From: Nonomuraea africana
Lineage (GTDB): Bacteria > Actinomycetota > Actinomycetes > Streptosporangiales > Streptosporangiaceae
DNA: 64,000 nucleotides
NCBI RefSeq assembly: GCF_014873535.1
Contig: NZ_JADBEF010000001.1
Coordinates: forward strand, 496,001 to 560,000
Reading direction: 5' to 3'
Each line of letters starts with the position of its first letter. Position 1 is the first letter of the stretch. A program made the position numbers and the translations under genes. Of the stretch, positions 43,945 to 52,639 are shown piece by piece. Below the pieces are notes generated by a model that had not been told where the DNA came from, did no database searches, and worked only from the letters and a program-made list of their open reading frames with translations.

Positions 43945-44843
43945 TTCAGCGCGGCACGCACCCTTTCGTGGAAGGCCCTGTCGGTGGCCAGTCGCAGCAT
44001 GAACTGCTGATGAGCATAGCTTTTCAGCCCGGACGCCCACGTCTGCTCGGGCAGGCGGCGCAGCGCGAACACCGTCACGCGAGGCTTCGCGCCCGGGGTG
44101 ACCGTGTACATCGCCTCGGTGATCACGCCCGGCAGCGAGCCGCCCTTGGTGCCGATGACCAGGTCCTTGGAAGCCCCCGGCTGGCGCATCGGCCACTCCA
44201 GGTGCTTCCTGGCGATCTCGTCCTTCGTCAGCCTGGTCAGCGTGGCGTGCAGGGCGGCGGGCCGGTACCTGGTGACCGTGTCGGCCCACGCGGCCTGCTT
44301 GTCATAGCCGGGCAGCGGCAGCTGGACCTGCTTGCCGGCGGCGGCGTACGTCCTGATGCAGGTGTCGGCGTCGGTGGCGCAGCCGCCGAACGCCTTCAGG
44401 ATCTCACCGTTGATCGTCGGCACCTTCCTGTGCAGGCCCAGCTTCTCGCGCAGCAGGTCGGTGGCGGCGTTGTCGCTGTCCTCGATCATCGCGGAGACGA
44501 GCTGGTCGAACGTGGCCTGAGCGCCGACCTTCAGCCGCTTGAGCGCCGCCTCGTGCGCGCCGCCGTCGGTGCCGGGCAGGTGGTAGGCGTTCCAGGTGGC
44601 GACGGGCACCTGGTCGCCCGGCCGGACCTTGCCCGCCTTCACGGCCTTCGCGTAGGCCTCGAGGTGGACGATCTTGATGGAGGAGGCGAAGGGGGTGGCG
44701 GCTCCCGCGTTGTGGCTGATGTCCGTCGTCACCAGGGCGACGTCGCGAGGATGGGCCTTGACGTAGGCGAGGACGGCCTCCACGTCGTCCAGCGGGGGAG
44801 CGGCGGTCATGAACAGGCTCACGACGGTGGCGAGGAGTTTCAT
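43941..44843 (-). CDS. Serine hydrolase, class A beta-lactamase-like
   Basis: 300 residues with an N-terminal hydrophobic segment (weak signal peptide, 'LLATVVSLFMTAAPP'). Penicillin-binding fold motifs: SxxK at S54-S-I-K57, SDN at 123-125 ('IEDSDNAATDLL') and a KTG-like 'GTKGGSLPG' near residue 232. An Omega-loop Glu166 equivalent is not obvious ('TINGEILKAFGG'), so hydrolysis of beta-lactams is uncertain; a peptidoglycan-related or esterase role is possible. Followed directly by the ArsR-type regulator. Lies next to a region of gene decay. Confidence 0.8.
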   Translation of the reverse strand: MKLLATVVSLFMTAAPPLDDVEAVLAYVKAHPRDVALVTTDISHNAGAATPFASSIKIVHLEAYAKAVKAGKVRPGDQVPVATWNAYHLPGTDGGAHEAALKRLKVGAQATFDQLVSAMIEDSDNAATDLLREKLGLHRKVPTINGEILKAFGGCATDADTCIRTYAAAGKQVQLPLPGYDKQAAWADTVTRYRPAALHATLTRLTKDEIARKHLEWPMRQPGASKDLVIGTKGGSLPGVITEAMYTVTPGAKPRVTVFALRRLPEQTWASGLKSYAHQQFMLRLATDRAFHERVRAALK

Positions 44844-44891
44844 GCCGCCAGGTTATCCAATTATCCGAAATTCCGGAAAAGCGGTGTAGCG

Positions 44892-45037
44892 TCAGGTGGC
44901 ACCGGCGCCGGTGAGGTAGAGGCGGACGATGACGTCGGTGGCGTCCTCGACGCCCAGCTCGGACAGCGGCGCGACGCCTCAACGCCCCCAGGATCAGCGA
45001 ACCGTGCAACGCGGTCAGCTGCTCGGCGGGACCGCGA
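44892..45037 (-). pseudogene. TetR-family regulator, C-terminal scar
   Basis: Minus-strand pieces in two frames read 'AEQLTALHGSLILGALRR' and 'LSELGVEDATDVIVRLYLTG' before a stop. The pattern is that of the end of a TetR effector domain. The HTH part is absent and a frameshift separates the pieces. Remnant only. Confidence 0.5.
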
Positions 45038-45041
45038 CCCT

Positions 45042-45184
45042 GGGGGCATCGACGTGCTGGTGAACGTCGCCGGCATCCACAAGACCACGCCGCTGGCGCG
45101 GGCACCATCGCCTACGCGGCCTCCGCCGACGGCGCCTACCTCACCGGAGTGGAGTTGCGCGTCGACGGAGGCTCGCACGTCTGA
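45042..45184 (+). pseudogene. Short-chain dehydrogenase scar (two joined pieces)
   Basis: Plus-strand pieces 'GIDVLVNVAGIHKTTPLA' (the NAG-motif strand of an SDR) and 'SADGAYLTGVELRVDGGSHV' (the usual SDR C-terminus) are joined after loss of about 130-170 codons, including the catalytic Tyr-Lys. The gene was divergent from the TetR scar, a common regulator/enzyme pair. Confidence 0.7.
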
Positions 45185-45189
45185 GCGGC

Positions 45190-46149
45190 TCAGGGGACGA
45201 GCAGCAGCTTCCCCGTCGTCCGGCGGGCCTGGAGGTCCTCGTGCGCCCGCGCCGCGTCGGCCAGCGGGTAGCGCTCCGAGATGTTGATCGTCAGCTCGCC
45301 CGACGCGACCCAGCCGAACAGGTCCGCCGCCCGCCAGAGGAGCTCGTCGCGCTCGGCGATGAAGTGCACGAGCGACGGCCTGGTCAGGTAGAGCGAGCCG
45401 CTCCTGTTGAGCACCTGAGGGTCGAGCGGCGGCACCGGGCCGCTGGCCGCGCCGTACAGGACCATGAGGCCGCGGGTCCGCAGCGAGGCGAGGCCGCCGT
45501 CGAAGGTGGCGGCGCCCACGCCGTCGTAGACGACGTCCACGCCGCCGGGAACGACCTTCCTGACCGCGTCGGGGAAGCCGTCGTAGCGGAACACCTCGTC
45601 CGCGCCCGCCTCGCGGGCCAGCTTCTCCTTGGCCTCGGAGGAGACGGTGGTGAGCACCGTGGCCCCCTTGAGCTTGCCGAGCTGGATCAGCATCTGGCCC
45701 ATGCCGCCCGCTCCGGCGTGCACGAGCATGACCTCGCCCGGCTTCATCTCGTGCACGGAGTGCGTGAGGAAGTGGGCGGTCATGCCCTGCAGCAGCGAGG
45801 CGGCGGCCAGCTCGGCGGAGACACCCGCCGGCACGGGCACCACCCTGGCGGCCGGCACGACGGCCTTCTCCGCGTAGCTGCCGAGCACGTTCACCCACGC
45901 CACGGTGTCGCCGACGCTCAGGTCGGTCACACCCTCGCCCACGGCGGCGACGGTGCCCGCCCCCTCGGAGCCGATCGGGGAGGGCAGGTCGAGGGCGTAG
46001 GCGCCGGTGCGGTGATAGACGTCGATGAAGTTCACGCCGCTCGCCGCGACGTCGATCAGCACCTCGCCCGCGCCGGGCGTCGGGTCGGGGTGCTCGGCGT
46101 ACTCGAGAACCTCGGGTCCGCCCTGAGTATTGATCACAATGGCATGCAT
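45190..46149 (-). CDS. qor: NADPH:quinone reductase (zinc-free MDR family)
   Basis: 319 residues. Quinone oxidoreductase of the medium-chain dehydrogenase family: 'GPEVLEYAEHPDPTPGAGEV', 'ASGVNFIDVYHRTGAYALDL', the nucleotide-binding 'VHAGAGGMGQMLIQLGKLKG', 'GGVDVVYDGVGAATFDGGL' and 'ARAHEDLQARRTTGKLLLV'. There are no zinc-ligand Cys residues, as expected for QOR. Reduces quinones by NADPH in the cytoplasm. Its first codons overlap the end of a dead ABC-F fragment on the same strand. Confidence 0.9.
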   Translation of the reverse strand: MHAIVINTQGGPEVLEYAEHPDPTPGAGEVLIDVAASGVNFIDVYHRTGAYALDLPSPIGSEGAGTVAAVGEGVTDLSVGDTVAWVNVLGSYAEKAVVPAARVVPVPAGVSAELAAASLLQGMTAHFLTHSVHEMKPGEVMLVHAGAGGMGQMLIQLGKLKGATVLTTVSSEAKEKLAREAGADEVFRYDGFPDAVRKVVPGGVDVVYDGVGAATFDGGLASLRTRGLMVLYGAASGPVPPLDPQVLNRSGSLYLTRPSLVHFIAERDELLWRAADLFGWVASGELTINISERYPLADAARAHEDLQARRTTGKLLLVP

Positions 46150-46337
46150 TGCTCCAGTCTCCACCTGGTCCCTCTGAAGCGTTCGCGCAGGGTCCTGTCG
46201 TGCGAGACGACCACCAGCGCGCCCGGGTAGGCGTCGAGGGCCCGCTCCAGCTCTTCCACCAGCGTCAGCGACAGGTGGTTGGGGGGCTCGTCGAGCAGGG
46301 CGGCCGACGAGAAGGACGCCGACAGGGCCGCCGCCAC
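46134..46337 (-). pseudogene. ABC-F ATPase C-terminal scar
   Basis: 67 codons with 'LLDEPPNHLSLTLVEELERA' and 'YPGALVVVSHDRTLRERF', i.e. the Walker B / D-loop and H-loop of the second domain of an ABC-F ribosome-protection ATPase. The conserved Thr of DEPTNHL is Pro here and everything upstream is missing. Not functional. Confidence 0.75.
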
Positions 46338-46367
46338 CGCTCTGGCGGCGGCGAGAGCGGGTGTCCT

Positions 46368-48011
46368 CTACTGTTGCTTGAGCCCGCGCATCTCGAAGTC
46401 GTCGTAGACGACCTTGAGCGGGTTCGCGCTGCCCTTGGGGATGCGGGCGAACAGCCCGATGCCGCCCGTCGGCAGGCCGTTGAGGTCGTCCACCTGGTGG
46501 ACCCGCCTGCCGTTGATCCACATGGACAGCCGCGTGGCCTCGCCGTTCTCCTCGCAGGCGACCTGGATCTGGTTGCGCTCCTTGGGGTTGAAACCGTCGG
46601 CCTTGACGGGCGCGGCGAGGTTTCCCCCCGCCTTGTTGAAGATGCGGCGGATCCGGGCGTTGCCCGAGGTGTCGAGGGTGAACTCGTAGTAGGTGCCATC
46701 GTCGTCGCCGCGGCACCACAGGCCGTACTCGCCGCTGCCCGACCTGACCTTGGCGGTCACCCCGATGAGCAGCGTCGAGGGGATCATCGGCGTCGGCGTG
46801 GCCGAGGGCTCGGGCGTGGCGGTCGGCTTCGTGGCGAAGGGGACAGGGGCCCCCGCCCAGCGCTCCTCGTTGTACTCGCCCGCGTCGAGGCCGTAGGTGA
46901 AGTCGGAGGTGATGTAGCCCTGGCTGTCGGTGGCGTCGGGATCGTAGGTGCCGCTCCACCCGCTGGAGGTCGAGGTGAAGTCGTCGGAGAAGAGCGGCGG
47001 CAGGTCGGGCGGCCCGCCCGGCACCATGGCCCACACGGCGACGCCGCCGCCCACGAGCAGCGCCGTCGCCACCGCCAGGCCCGCCAGCACCCTGCCCCGT
47101 GTCCTGCCCCGCGCCGTGGCCCGCTGCCCCGCCCGCTGACCCGCGCGCGGCGCCTGCGTGGCGGCGGTGTAGGGGGTCGTGCCCTCCTGCCAGGCCACCT
47201 GCACGGTGTGCGCCACCTGCTCGGGCGCGGCCTGGCGGCCGATCAGCTGGTCGAGGAGCTGCTGCGCGGTCGGCCTCCTGGCCGGGTCCTTGGCCAGCGC
47301 CGCCACGACCAGCTCGCGCAGCGCGGGCTCGAGCCCCTCGAGCACGGGCTCGGTGTTGAGCACCTGGTAGATGATCGAGGGCAGCGTCTCGCCCGGGAAG
47401 GGCGCCCGTCCCGTCGCGGCGAACGCCAGCAGGCAGCCCCACGAGAACACGTCGCACGCGGCGGAGACGGGCTCACCCCGCAGCACCTCGGGCGCCATGT
47501 ACCGGGGCGTGCCGATCAGCTCGCCGGTGCCGGTGACCCCGCCGATCTCGTCGAGCGCCCTGGCGATCCCGAAGTCGATCACCCTCGGGCCCACGGGGGA
47601 CAGCAGCACGTTGGACGGCTTCAGATCCCTGTGCACGACGCCCGCCGCGTGGATCGCGGTCAGCGCGGTCGCCACGCTCACCGCCAGCGCGTCCAGGCTG
47701 GAGCCCCTGAGCGGCCCCGACTGCCTGAGGGCCTCCTCCAGGTTCGGCCCCGGCACGTACTCCGTCACCACGTACAGCTGGTCGCCGTCGAGCGCCGCCT
47801 CCAGCACGGCCGCCGTGCAGAACCTGCGCACCCTGAGCGCCGCGTCGGCCTCTCTCCTGAAGCGCATCCTGAACTGCTCGTGCTGGCTGAGTTCGGGATT
47901 GATCACCTTGATCGCGACGCGCTGCCCCGTGGGGTCCTCGGCCAGGTGGACCGTGCCCATGCCCCCTCTGCCGAGCACGTGCAACAGCCTGTAGCGTCCG
48001 ATCTGGTTCAC
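46368..48011 (-). CDS. Transmembrane Ser/Thr protein kinase
   Basis: 547 residues. Kinase domain (about 1-262): glycine loop 'LGRGGMGTVHLA', Lys35 in 'VAIKVI', catalytic loop 'VVHRDLKPSNVLL' (Asp129), DFG 146-148, activation segment 'GELIGTPRYMAPEV'. After a basic/Ala linker a single membrane helix (about 308-330) leads to an extracytoplasmic part with a Pro/Thr stretch. A C-terminal beta-jelly-roll-like sensor follows ('FSDDFTSTSSGWSGTYDPD', 'GEYGLWCRGDDDGTYYEFTL'), resembling 3-keto-disaccharide hydrolase/LamG-like domains. It may sense a glycan or lipid ligand. Monocistronic in appearance. Confidence 0.92.
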   Translation of the reverse strand: MNQIGRYRLLHVLGRGGMGTVHLAEDPTGQRVAIKVINPELSQHEQFRMRFRREADAALRVRRFCTAAVLEAALDGDQLYVVTEYVPGPNLEEALRQSGPLRGSSLDALAVSVATALTAIHAAGVVHRDLKPSNVLLSPVGPRVIDFGIARALDEIGGVTGTGELIGTPRYMAPEVLRGEPVSAACDVFSWGCLLAFAATGRAPFPGETLPSIIYQVLNTEPVLEGLEPALRELVVAALAKDPARRPTAQQLLDQLIGRQAAPEQVAHTVQVAWQEGTTPYTAATQAPRAGQRAGQRATARGRTRGRVLAGLAVATALLVGGGVAVWAMVPGGPPDLPPLFSDDFTSTSSGWSGTYDPDATDSQGYITSDFTYGLDAGEYNEERWAGAPVPFATKPTATPEPSATPTPMIPSTLLIGVTAKVRSGSGEYGLWCRGDDDGTYYEFTLDTSGNARIRRIFNKAGGNLAAPVKADGFNPKERNQIQVACEENGEATRLSMWINGRRVHQVDDLNGLPTGGIGLFARIPKGSANPLKVVYDDFEMRGLKQQ

Positions 48012-48041
48012 GACGGGTCAGCTTAGCGACATCGACGTCAT

Positions 48042-48665
48042 TTAGGACCTCCCCGTGCGCCGGATGACGTCCGCGAGAGCAGGCAGCCCGCTCTCGGCCG
48101 ACACGACCAGCACGTCGCACCCGGCGGTCGTGGCGGCGGCGACGCCCGTGGGGCTGTCCTCCAGCGCCACACACCGCCTGGGATCGGCCTCCAGCAGGCG
48201 CGCGGCCTCCAGGTAGGGGTCGGGGTACGGCTTGCCGCGAACGGTGTCCTCGGCGGCCAGCACCACCTCGAAGCGGTGCCCGAGCGAGGGCAGGACCAGC
48301 TCGACGATCGACCGGGGAGAGGCGCTGACCAGCGCGGTCGGGACGGCCCGCGTGGTGAGGGCGCGCAGGAGCTCCCGCGCGCCCGGCACGACCCGCACCC
48401 CCCGCCTGATGCGGTCGGCGAAGGACTCGGTCAGCCGGTCGGACACCCTGGCCACGTCGTCGGGGGCGAGGTGGCCCGCGGTGTCCTCGACCGTGCGGCC
48501 GAGCACGTGAGGGAGGTCGGCGGGGCCCAGCTCGCGGCCGAGGGAGGCGGCCACGTCGGCGGCCGCCTCCCACCACAGCCCTTCGGTGTCCACGAGCGTG
48601 CCGTCCATGTCGAACAGGACGGCGTCGAACGGGAGGGCGCCTACCGGAGGTGCGTCAGGCCGCAC
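48042..48665 (-). CDS. HAD-superfamily phosphatase (subfamily IA)
   Basis: 207 residues from GTG 48665, which overlaps the ATPase stop by 11 bases; the longer frame is the ATPase shadow. HAD motifs: I 'VLFDMDGTLVDTEG', II 'TALVSASPRSI', III Lys in 'VRGKPYPDPYLEAA', IV 'CVALEDSPTGVAAA'. The cap domain is the small alpha-helical type of beta-phosphoglucomutase-like enzymes. Translational coupling to an ABC importer suggests it dephosphorylates the imported or derived compound. Confidence 0.87.
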   Translation of the reverse strand: MRPDAPPVGALPFDAVLFDMDGTLVDTEGLWWEAAADVAASLGRELGPADLPHVLGRTVEDTAGHLAPDDVARVSDRLTESFADRIRRGVRVVPGARELLRALTTRAVPTALVSASPRSIVELVLPSLGHRFEVVLAAEDTVRGKPYPDPYLEAARLLEADPRRCVALEDSPTGVAAATTAGCDVLVVSAESGLPALADVIRRTGRS

Positions 48666-49734
48666 CCGCGGGGTCCTTCGCGGGGACGGGAGCCACGGCC
48701 GCGGTGCGCGGCGCCACCAGAACGGGCCTCTCGACCAGCCGCACGGACACGCGTGTGCCGGGCGCCAGCCGTACGGCCTCGTGTCCAGGCACGTCGGCGA
48801 GCACCTCGCCGCCGTCGAGGGAGAGCCGCAGGCGGACGGAGGCGCCGCGGAACGAGGCGGCCACGACCTCGGCGCGCCCATCGTCGGAGGGGGTGACGAG
48901 GACGGCCTCGGGCCTGATCAGGACGTCCACGTCAGGGCCCGCGAAGGCGCCGTCGAGGGGCAGGAGCTGGCCGAGCACCGTCACCTGGTCGCCCGAGACG
49001 CGTCCCGGCAGGTGGTTCATGGCGCCGACGAACTCCGCCACGAACGGGGTCGAGGGGCGGTCGTAGACCTCGGCGGGCGTGCCGCACTGCTCGAGGCGCC
49101 CGTCGCGCAGGACGGCGACGCGGTCGGCGATCGACAGCGCCTCCTCCTGGTCGTGCGTGACGAAGAGCGTGGTGATGCCCAGGTCGAGCTGGAGGCGGCG
49201 GATCTCCTCGCGCAGCGAGACGCGCACCTTGGCGTCGAGCGCCGACAGCGGCTCGTCGAGCAGCAGCACGCGAGGGGACAGGGCCAGCGCGCGGGCCAGG
49301 GCGACGCGCTGCTGCTGGCCACCGGACAGCTGGTGCGGGTAGCGGTCGGCGTGGGAGGGCAGGCCGACCAGCTCCAGGAGCTCGAGCGCCCTGGCCCGCC
49401 GCTGGGCCTTCGGGGCCTTGCGGACGCGCAGGCCGAACGCGACGTTCTCGGCGGCGTCGAGGTTCGGGAACAGCGAGTAGGACTGGAAGACCATGCCCGC
49501 GTCGCGCTTGTTGGCCGGCACGCCGGTGATGTCCTTGCCGTCCACCAGCACCGCGCCCTCGTCGGGACGTTCGAAGCCCGCCACGCAGCGCAGCGCGGTG
49601 GTCTTGCCGCAGCCCGAGGGGCCGAGCAGGGCGACGAGCTCGCCGGGCTCGACGGTCAGGTCGAAGCCGTCCAGGGCGACCGTCTTGCCGAAGGCCCTGC
49701 GCAGGCCCTTGAACTCAAGCCGGGCGGCGGCCAC
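48655..49734 (-). CDS. ABC transporter ATPase (polyamine/Fe3+/phosphonate-type importer)
   Basis: 359 residues: Walker A 'GPSGCGKTTALRCVAGF', Q-loop 'MVFQSYSLFPNLDAAENVAF', signature 'LSGGQQQRVALARAL', Walker B 'VLLLDEPLSALDAKVR', H-loop 'FVTHDQEEALS'. A TOBE domain fills the C-terminal third ('VDVLIRPEAVLVTPSD', 'VRLRLSLDGGEVLADVPGHE'). This PotA/FbpC-like type works with two-component permeases and a periplasmic receptor, as found upstream. Overlaps the permease gene by 20 bases. Confidence 0.9.
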   Translation of the reverse strand: MAAARLEFKGLRRAFGKTVALDGFDLTVEPGELVALLGPSGCGKTTALRCVAGFERPDEGAVLVDGKDITGVPANKRDAGMVFQSYSLFPNLDAAENVAFGLRVRKAPKAQRRARALELLELVGLPSHADRYPHQLSGGQQQRVALARALALSPRVLLLDEPLSALDAKVRVSLREEIRRLQLDLGITTLFVTHDQEEALSIADRVAVLRDGRLEQCGTPAEVYDRPSTPFVAEFVGAMNHLPGRVSGDQVTVLGQLLPLDGAFAGPDVDVLIRPEAVLVTPSDDGRAEVVAASFRGASVRLRLSLDGGEVLADVPGHEAVRLAPGTRVSVRLVERPVLVAPRTAAVAPVPAKDPAGAA

Positions 49735-50578
49735 GGGTACCTCCAGAGATGGTGAGCAGCAGCAGCCAGGTGAGCAGCAGGCTGAGCACGGAGACGGCGA
49801 CGGACAGCTGGCCCTTGGAGCCTGAGATCGTGACGATCCAGACGGCGAACGGCTGGTAGCCGAGGATGCTGGCCACGGTGTACTCGCCCAGCACCAGGGC
49901 CAGGGTGAGGAAGGAGGCGCTGGCCAGGGCCGAGCGCAGGTTGGGGACGATCACCCTGAACAGCACGTGCGGCCACGAGGCGCCCAGATTGCGCGCCGCC
50001 TCGACCAGCGTCCGCACGTCCATCGTGCGCAGGCCCGCGTCGAGCGAGCGGTAGACGAAGGGCAGCACCAGGATGACGTAGACGAACACGAGAACCAGGG
50101 GGAAGTCCTGGTCCTGGATCGCGATCAGCGTGGCCCAGAACGGCGTCGGCGCCAGCACCTCACCGCCCACCTGGAGCGACTTGCTGATGCCCGCGACGAA
50201 GGTGATCGGCGGCACCACCAGCGGCAGCGTGCAGACGACCTCCATGACGGGGCGCAGGCGCGGCGCGGCCAGCCGTACCGTGATCATGGCGGGCAGCGTG
50301 AGCAGCGGCACCAGCACGATGGTGGCCACCGCCAGCCCGAGGGAGAGCAGCAGGCTCGACGCGAAGCCCTCGGCGGTCCACAGCTCGAGGTAGGGCGCGA
50401 ACGACACACCCGTGGTCTCGTTGTAGATCGTGAACCAGAACGAGGCGCCGAGCGGGACCAGGAAGTAGAGGCCGGCCAGCGCGAGGACGACGCCGCGCCA
50501 CAGCCGGGACCTGCTCGGGCGGGCCTGCCCAGTGGGGACGGTCTCGGGGACCGGCGCGACGGGCGCGAGCGTGGTCAT
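49715..50578 (-). CDS. ABC transporter permease (PotC/FbpB type)
   Basis: About 287 residues, six hydrophobic helices, MetI-like fold. The coupling loop reads 'DVRTLVEAARNLGASWPHVL' followed by 'FRVIVPNLRSALASASFL'. ATG 50578 is preferred; ATG 50587 is possible. The first periplasmic loop contains 'TIYNETTGVSFAPYLELWT'. The last helix runs 'SVAVSVLSLLLTWLLLLTIS'. It pairs with the next permease. Confidence 0.88.
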   Translation of the reverse strand: MTTLAPVAPVPETVPTGQARPSRSRLWRGVVLALAGLYFLVPLGASFWFTIYNETTGVSFAPYLELWTAEGFASSLLLSLGLAVATIVLVPLLTLPAMITVRLAAPRLRPVMEVVCTLPLVVPPITFVAGISKSLQVGGEVLAPTPFWATLIAIQDQDFPLVLVFVYVILVLPFVYRSLDAGLRTMDVRTLVEAARNLGASWPHVLFRVIVPNLRSALASASFLTLALVLGEYTVASILGYQPFAVWIVTISGSKGQLSVAVSVLSLLLTWLLLLTISGGTRGRRPA

Positions 50579-50588
50579 GGCGCACACC

Positions 50589-51389
50589 TCACTGGAGCCA
50601 TCGGGTGCTCCTCCTCTGCAGCGGCAGGTAGACCGCCATGACCAGCGCCGCGACCAGGACCATGTCCAGGCTCAGGGCGAGGCCCACGTTCTCGAAGCCG
50701 GTCTGCACGTCGCCCGACAGGGCCGCGGCGATCTTCAGCGTGACCAGCGGCAGCACGGTCCCGGCGCCCATCGCCGAGGCGGTGGCGTAGGCGGCGAAGG
50801 CCGAGCCGAACAGCAGCACCACCCCGCCGAGCAGGCCGGGGGTCAGCACCGGAAGCCCGACGTGGCGCCAGTAGTGCCAGGTCGTCGCGCCGTTGTTCGC
50901 GGCGGCCTCGCGCCACTGCGGGCGCAGGCCGTCCAGTGCGGGCGCGATGACCAGCACCATGAGCGGCACGGCGAAGTACAGGTAGACGAGGGCCAGCCCC
51001 CAGAAGCTGAACAGCGTGCCCGAGGGCAGGCCGAGCAGGCCGCTGACGACGCCCGCGTTGCCGAGCGTGGCCACCCAGAAGAAGGCCAGCGGCACGCCGC
51101 CGAAGTTGGCCAGCACGCCCGAGGCGGTCAGGACGGCCTCGCGCAGCGCGGTCGAGCGGGAGGTGACGACGGCCTGGGCGAGGAAGGTGCCGAGCACCGC
51201 GCCCAGCACCGCCACCACGGCCGAGAGCTTCACGCTGTTGAGAAGGGCGAGCAGGTAGCCGCCCTGCAGGGTCAGCGCCAGGTTGTCCAGTCCGGGGGTG
51301 AAGGCCCCCGCCACCATGGCGATGGCGGGGATCCCGAAGGCGAGCCCGACGAAGACGAGCAGCGGCAGCGCGCCGAGTGAGCGCCGCAT
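50589..51389 (-). CDS. ABC transporter permease (PotB type)
   Basis: 266 residues, six helices. The coupling loop reads 'LDGLRPQWREAAANNGATTW', then 'WRHVGLPVLTPGLLGGVVLL'. First helix 'LPLLVFVGLAFGIPAIAMVA'. The start ATG overlaps the stop of the receptor gene (ATGA). It forms the translocation channel with the downstream permease. Confidence 0.88.
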   Translation of the reverse strand: MRRSLGALPLLVFVGLAFGIPAIAMVAGAFTPGLDNLALTLQGGYLLALLNSVKLSAVVAVLGAVLGTFLAQAVVTSRSTALREAVLTASGVLANFGGVPLAFFWVATLGNAGVVSGLLGLPSGTLFSFWGLALVYLYFAVPLMVLVIAPALDGLRPQWREAAANNGATTWHYWRHVGLPVLTPGLLGGVVLLFGSAFAAYATASAMGAGTVLPLVTLKIAAALSGDVQTGFENVGLALSLDMVLVAALVMAVYLPLQRRSTRWLQ

Positions 51390-52528
51390 CAGCCGGCGAC
51401 GGCCGCGTCCCAGGTCTTGGCCAGGGCGTCCTTGGCCTTGTTGACCTGGTCCTCGGTCGGGAACTTGGCCTCACCCTCGACCGGCGGCAGCTTGTCGGCC
51501 AGCGCCTTGTCAATGGTGCCGTCGGCGGTCATCGAGGGCATCAGCACGGGGCGGGCGCCGCCCTTGAGCCACAGGTTCTGGCCCTCGGCGCTGTAGAGGA
51601 ACTCCATCCACAGCCGCGCGGCGGCGGGGTGCGGGGCATCCTTGTTGATGGCCTGCGCGTAGTACTGGGCGTAGATGCCGTCCTTCGGCACGACCACCTG
51701 GAAGTCGAGGCCCTTGGGCAGGAACTGCTCGCGGTAGCCGGCGTTGAGGTAGTCCCAGTCGATGCTGATGGGCGTCTCGCCCTTCTCGACCGTGGCGGGC
51801 GTGGACTCGACGGGGTTGTAGTTGCCGACGTCCTTCAGCTTCTTGAAGAACTGCACGCCGGGGCCGATGTCGTCGAGCGAGCCGCCCTCGGCCAGCGAGG
51901 CCGCCCAGACGCCGCCGAAGGCCGAGCCGGACTTGTTCGGGTTGCCGTTCAGCGCGACCTTGCCCTTGTACTCGGGCTTGAGCAGGTCGGCGAAGGTCTG
52001 CGGGCAGGTGCCGATCTTCTTGGCGTCGCAGCCGATGGAGACGTAGCCGCCGTAGTCGTTGACCCACAGGCCGTTCGGGTCCTTCTGGCCCTCGGGGATC
52101 TTGTCCCAGCTCTGCACCTTGTAGGGGGCGTACAGGCCCTCCTTGGCGCCGCTGAAGGCGAAGGCCTGGCCGACGTCCAGCACGTCGGGCGCGCGGTCCT
52201 GGCCCTTGCGGGTCTTCACCGCGTTGATCTCGTCGGCGCTGGAGGCGTCGGGGTTCTCGCTCTCGATGGTGATGCCGTACTTTTCCTGAAATTTCTTAAT
52301 GATCTCGCCGTAATTCGCCCAATCCGGCGGGAGGGCGATGACGTGGAGGTTGCCCTCCTTCTTGGCCGCTTCGACCAGCTTGTCGAGACCACCGAAGTCG
52401 GCGGCCGAGGTCGCCGTCGCGGCGTTCACCCCGCCTTCCGTCTTGGTCTCCGTGGCCGGCGCGGCGCCGCACGCCGCGGTCACTACCGTAAGAGCTGCGA
52501 TCAAGCCTGCGATGCGAGGTGCGGACAC
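51389..52528 (-). CDS. Extracellular solute-binding protein of an ABC importer
   Basis: 379 residues from GTG 52528, with RBS 'ggaggcgac' directly upstream. Lipoprotein signal 'LIAALTVVTAAC' (Cys about 19) and a class II binding-protein fold: 'LDKLVEAAKKEGNLHVIALP', 'IIKKFQEKYGITIESENPDA', 'APDVLDVGQAFAFSGAKEG', 'ISIDWDYLNAGYREQFLPKG' and 'AARLWMEFLYSAEGQNLWLK'. It resembles receptors for phosphonates, spermidine-like or ferric compounds. The adjacent HAD phosphatase favours a phosphorus-containing ligand, but this is inference. Divergent from a GntR gene, sharing an operator-like repeat. Confidence 0.87.
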   Translation of the reverse strand: MSAPRIAGLIAALTVVTAACGAAPATETKTEGGVNAATATSAADFGGLDKLVEAAKKEGNLHVIALPPDWANYGEIIKKFQEKYGITIESENPDASSADEINAVKTRKGQDRAPDVLDVGQAFAFSGAKEGLYAPYKVQSWDKIPEGQKDPNGLWVNDYGGYVSIGCDAKKIGTCPQTFADLLKPEYKGKVALNGNPNKSGSAFGGVWAASLAEGGSLDDIGPGVQFFKKLKDVGNYNPVESTPATVEKGETPISIDWDYLNAGYREQFLPKGLDFQVVVPKDGIYAQYYAQAINKDAPHPAAARLWMEFLYSAEGQNLWLKGGARPVLMPSMTADGTIDKALADKLPPVEGEAKFPTEDQVNKAKDALAKTWDAAVAG

Positions 52529-52569
52529 GTCGCCTCCACTGTCGGGGGTGTGGATAAAACCTAGGGGAA

Positions 52570-52583
52570 CTTGTACAAACAAG
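52570..52583. promoter_or_regulatory. GntR-type operator candidate
   Basis: Inverted repeat CTTGT-acaa-ACAAG (52570-52583), containing the palindrome TTGTACAA. It lies between the divergent importer operon and the GntR gene, 42 bases upstream of the receptor start. Confidence 0.55.
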
Positions 52584-52639
52584 GCCAGACCCAGTTAGTC
52601 GCATAAACATTGCTTTTTCGTGAACAGGAGGGGTCGCAG

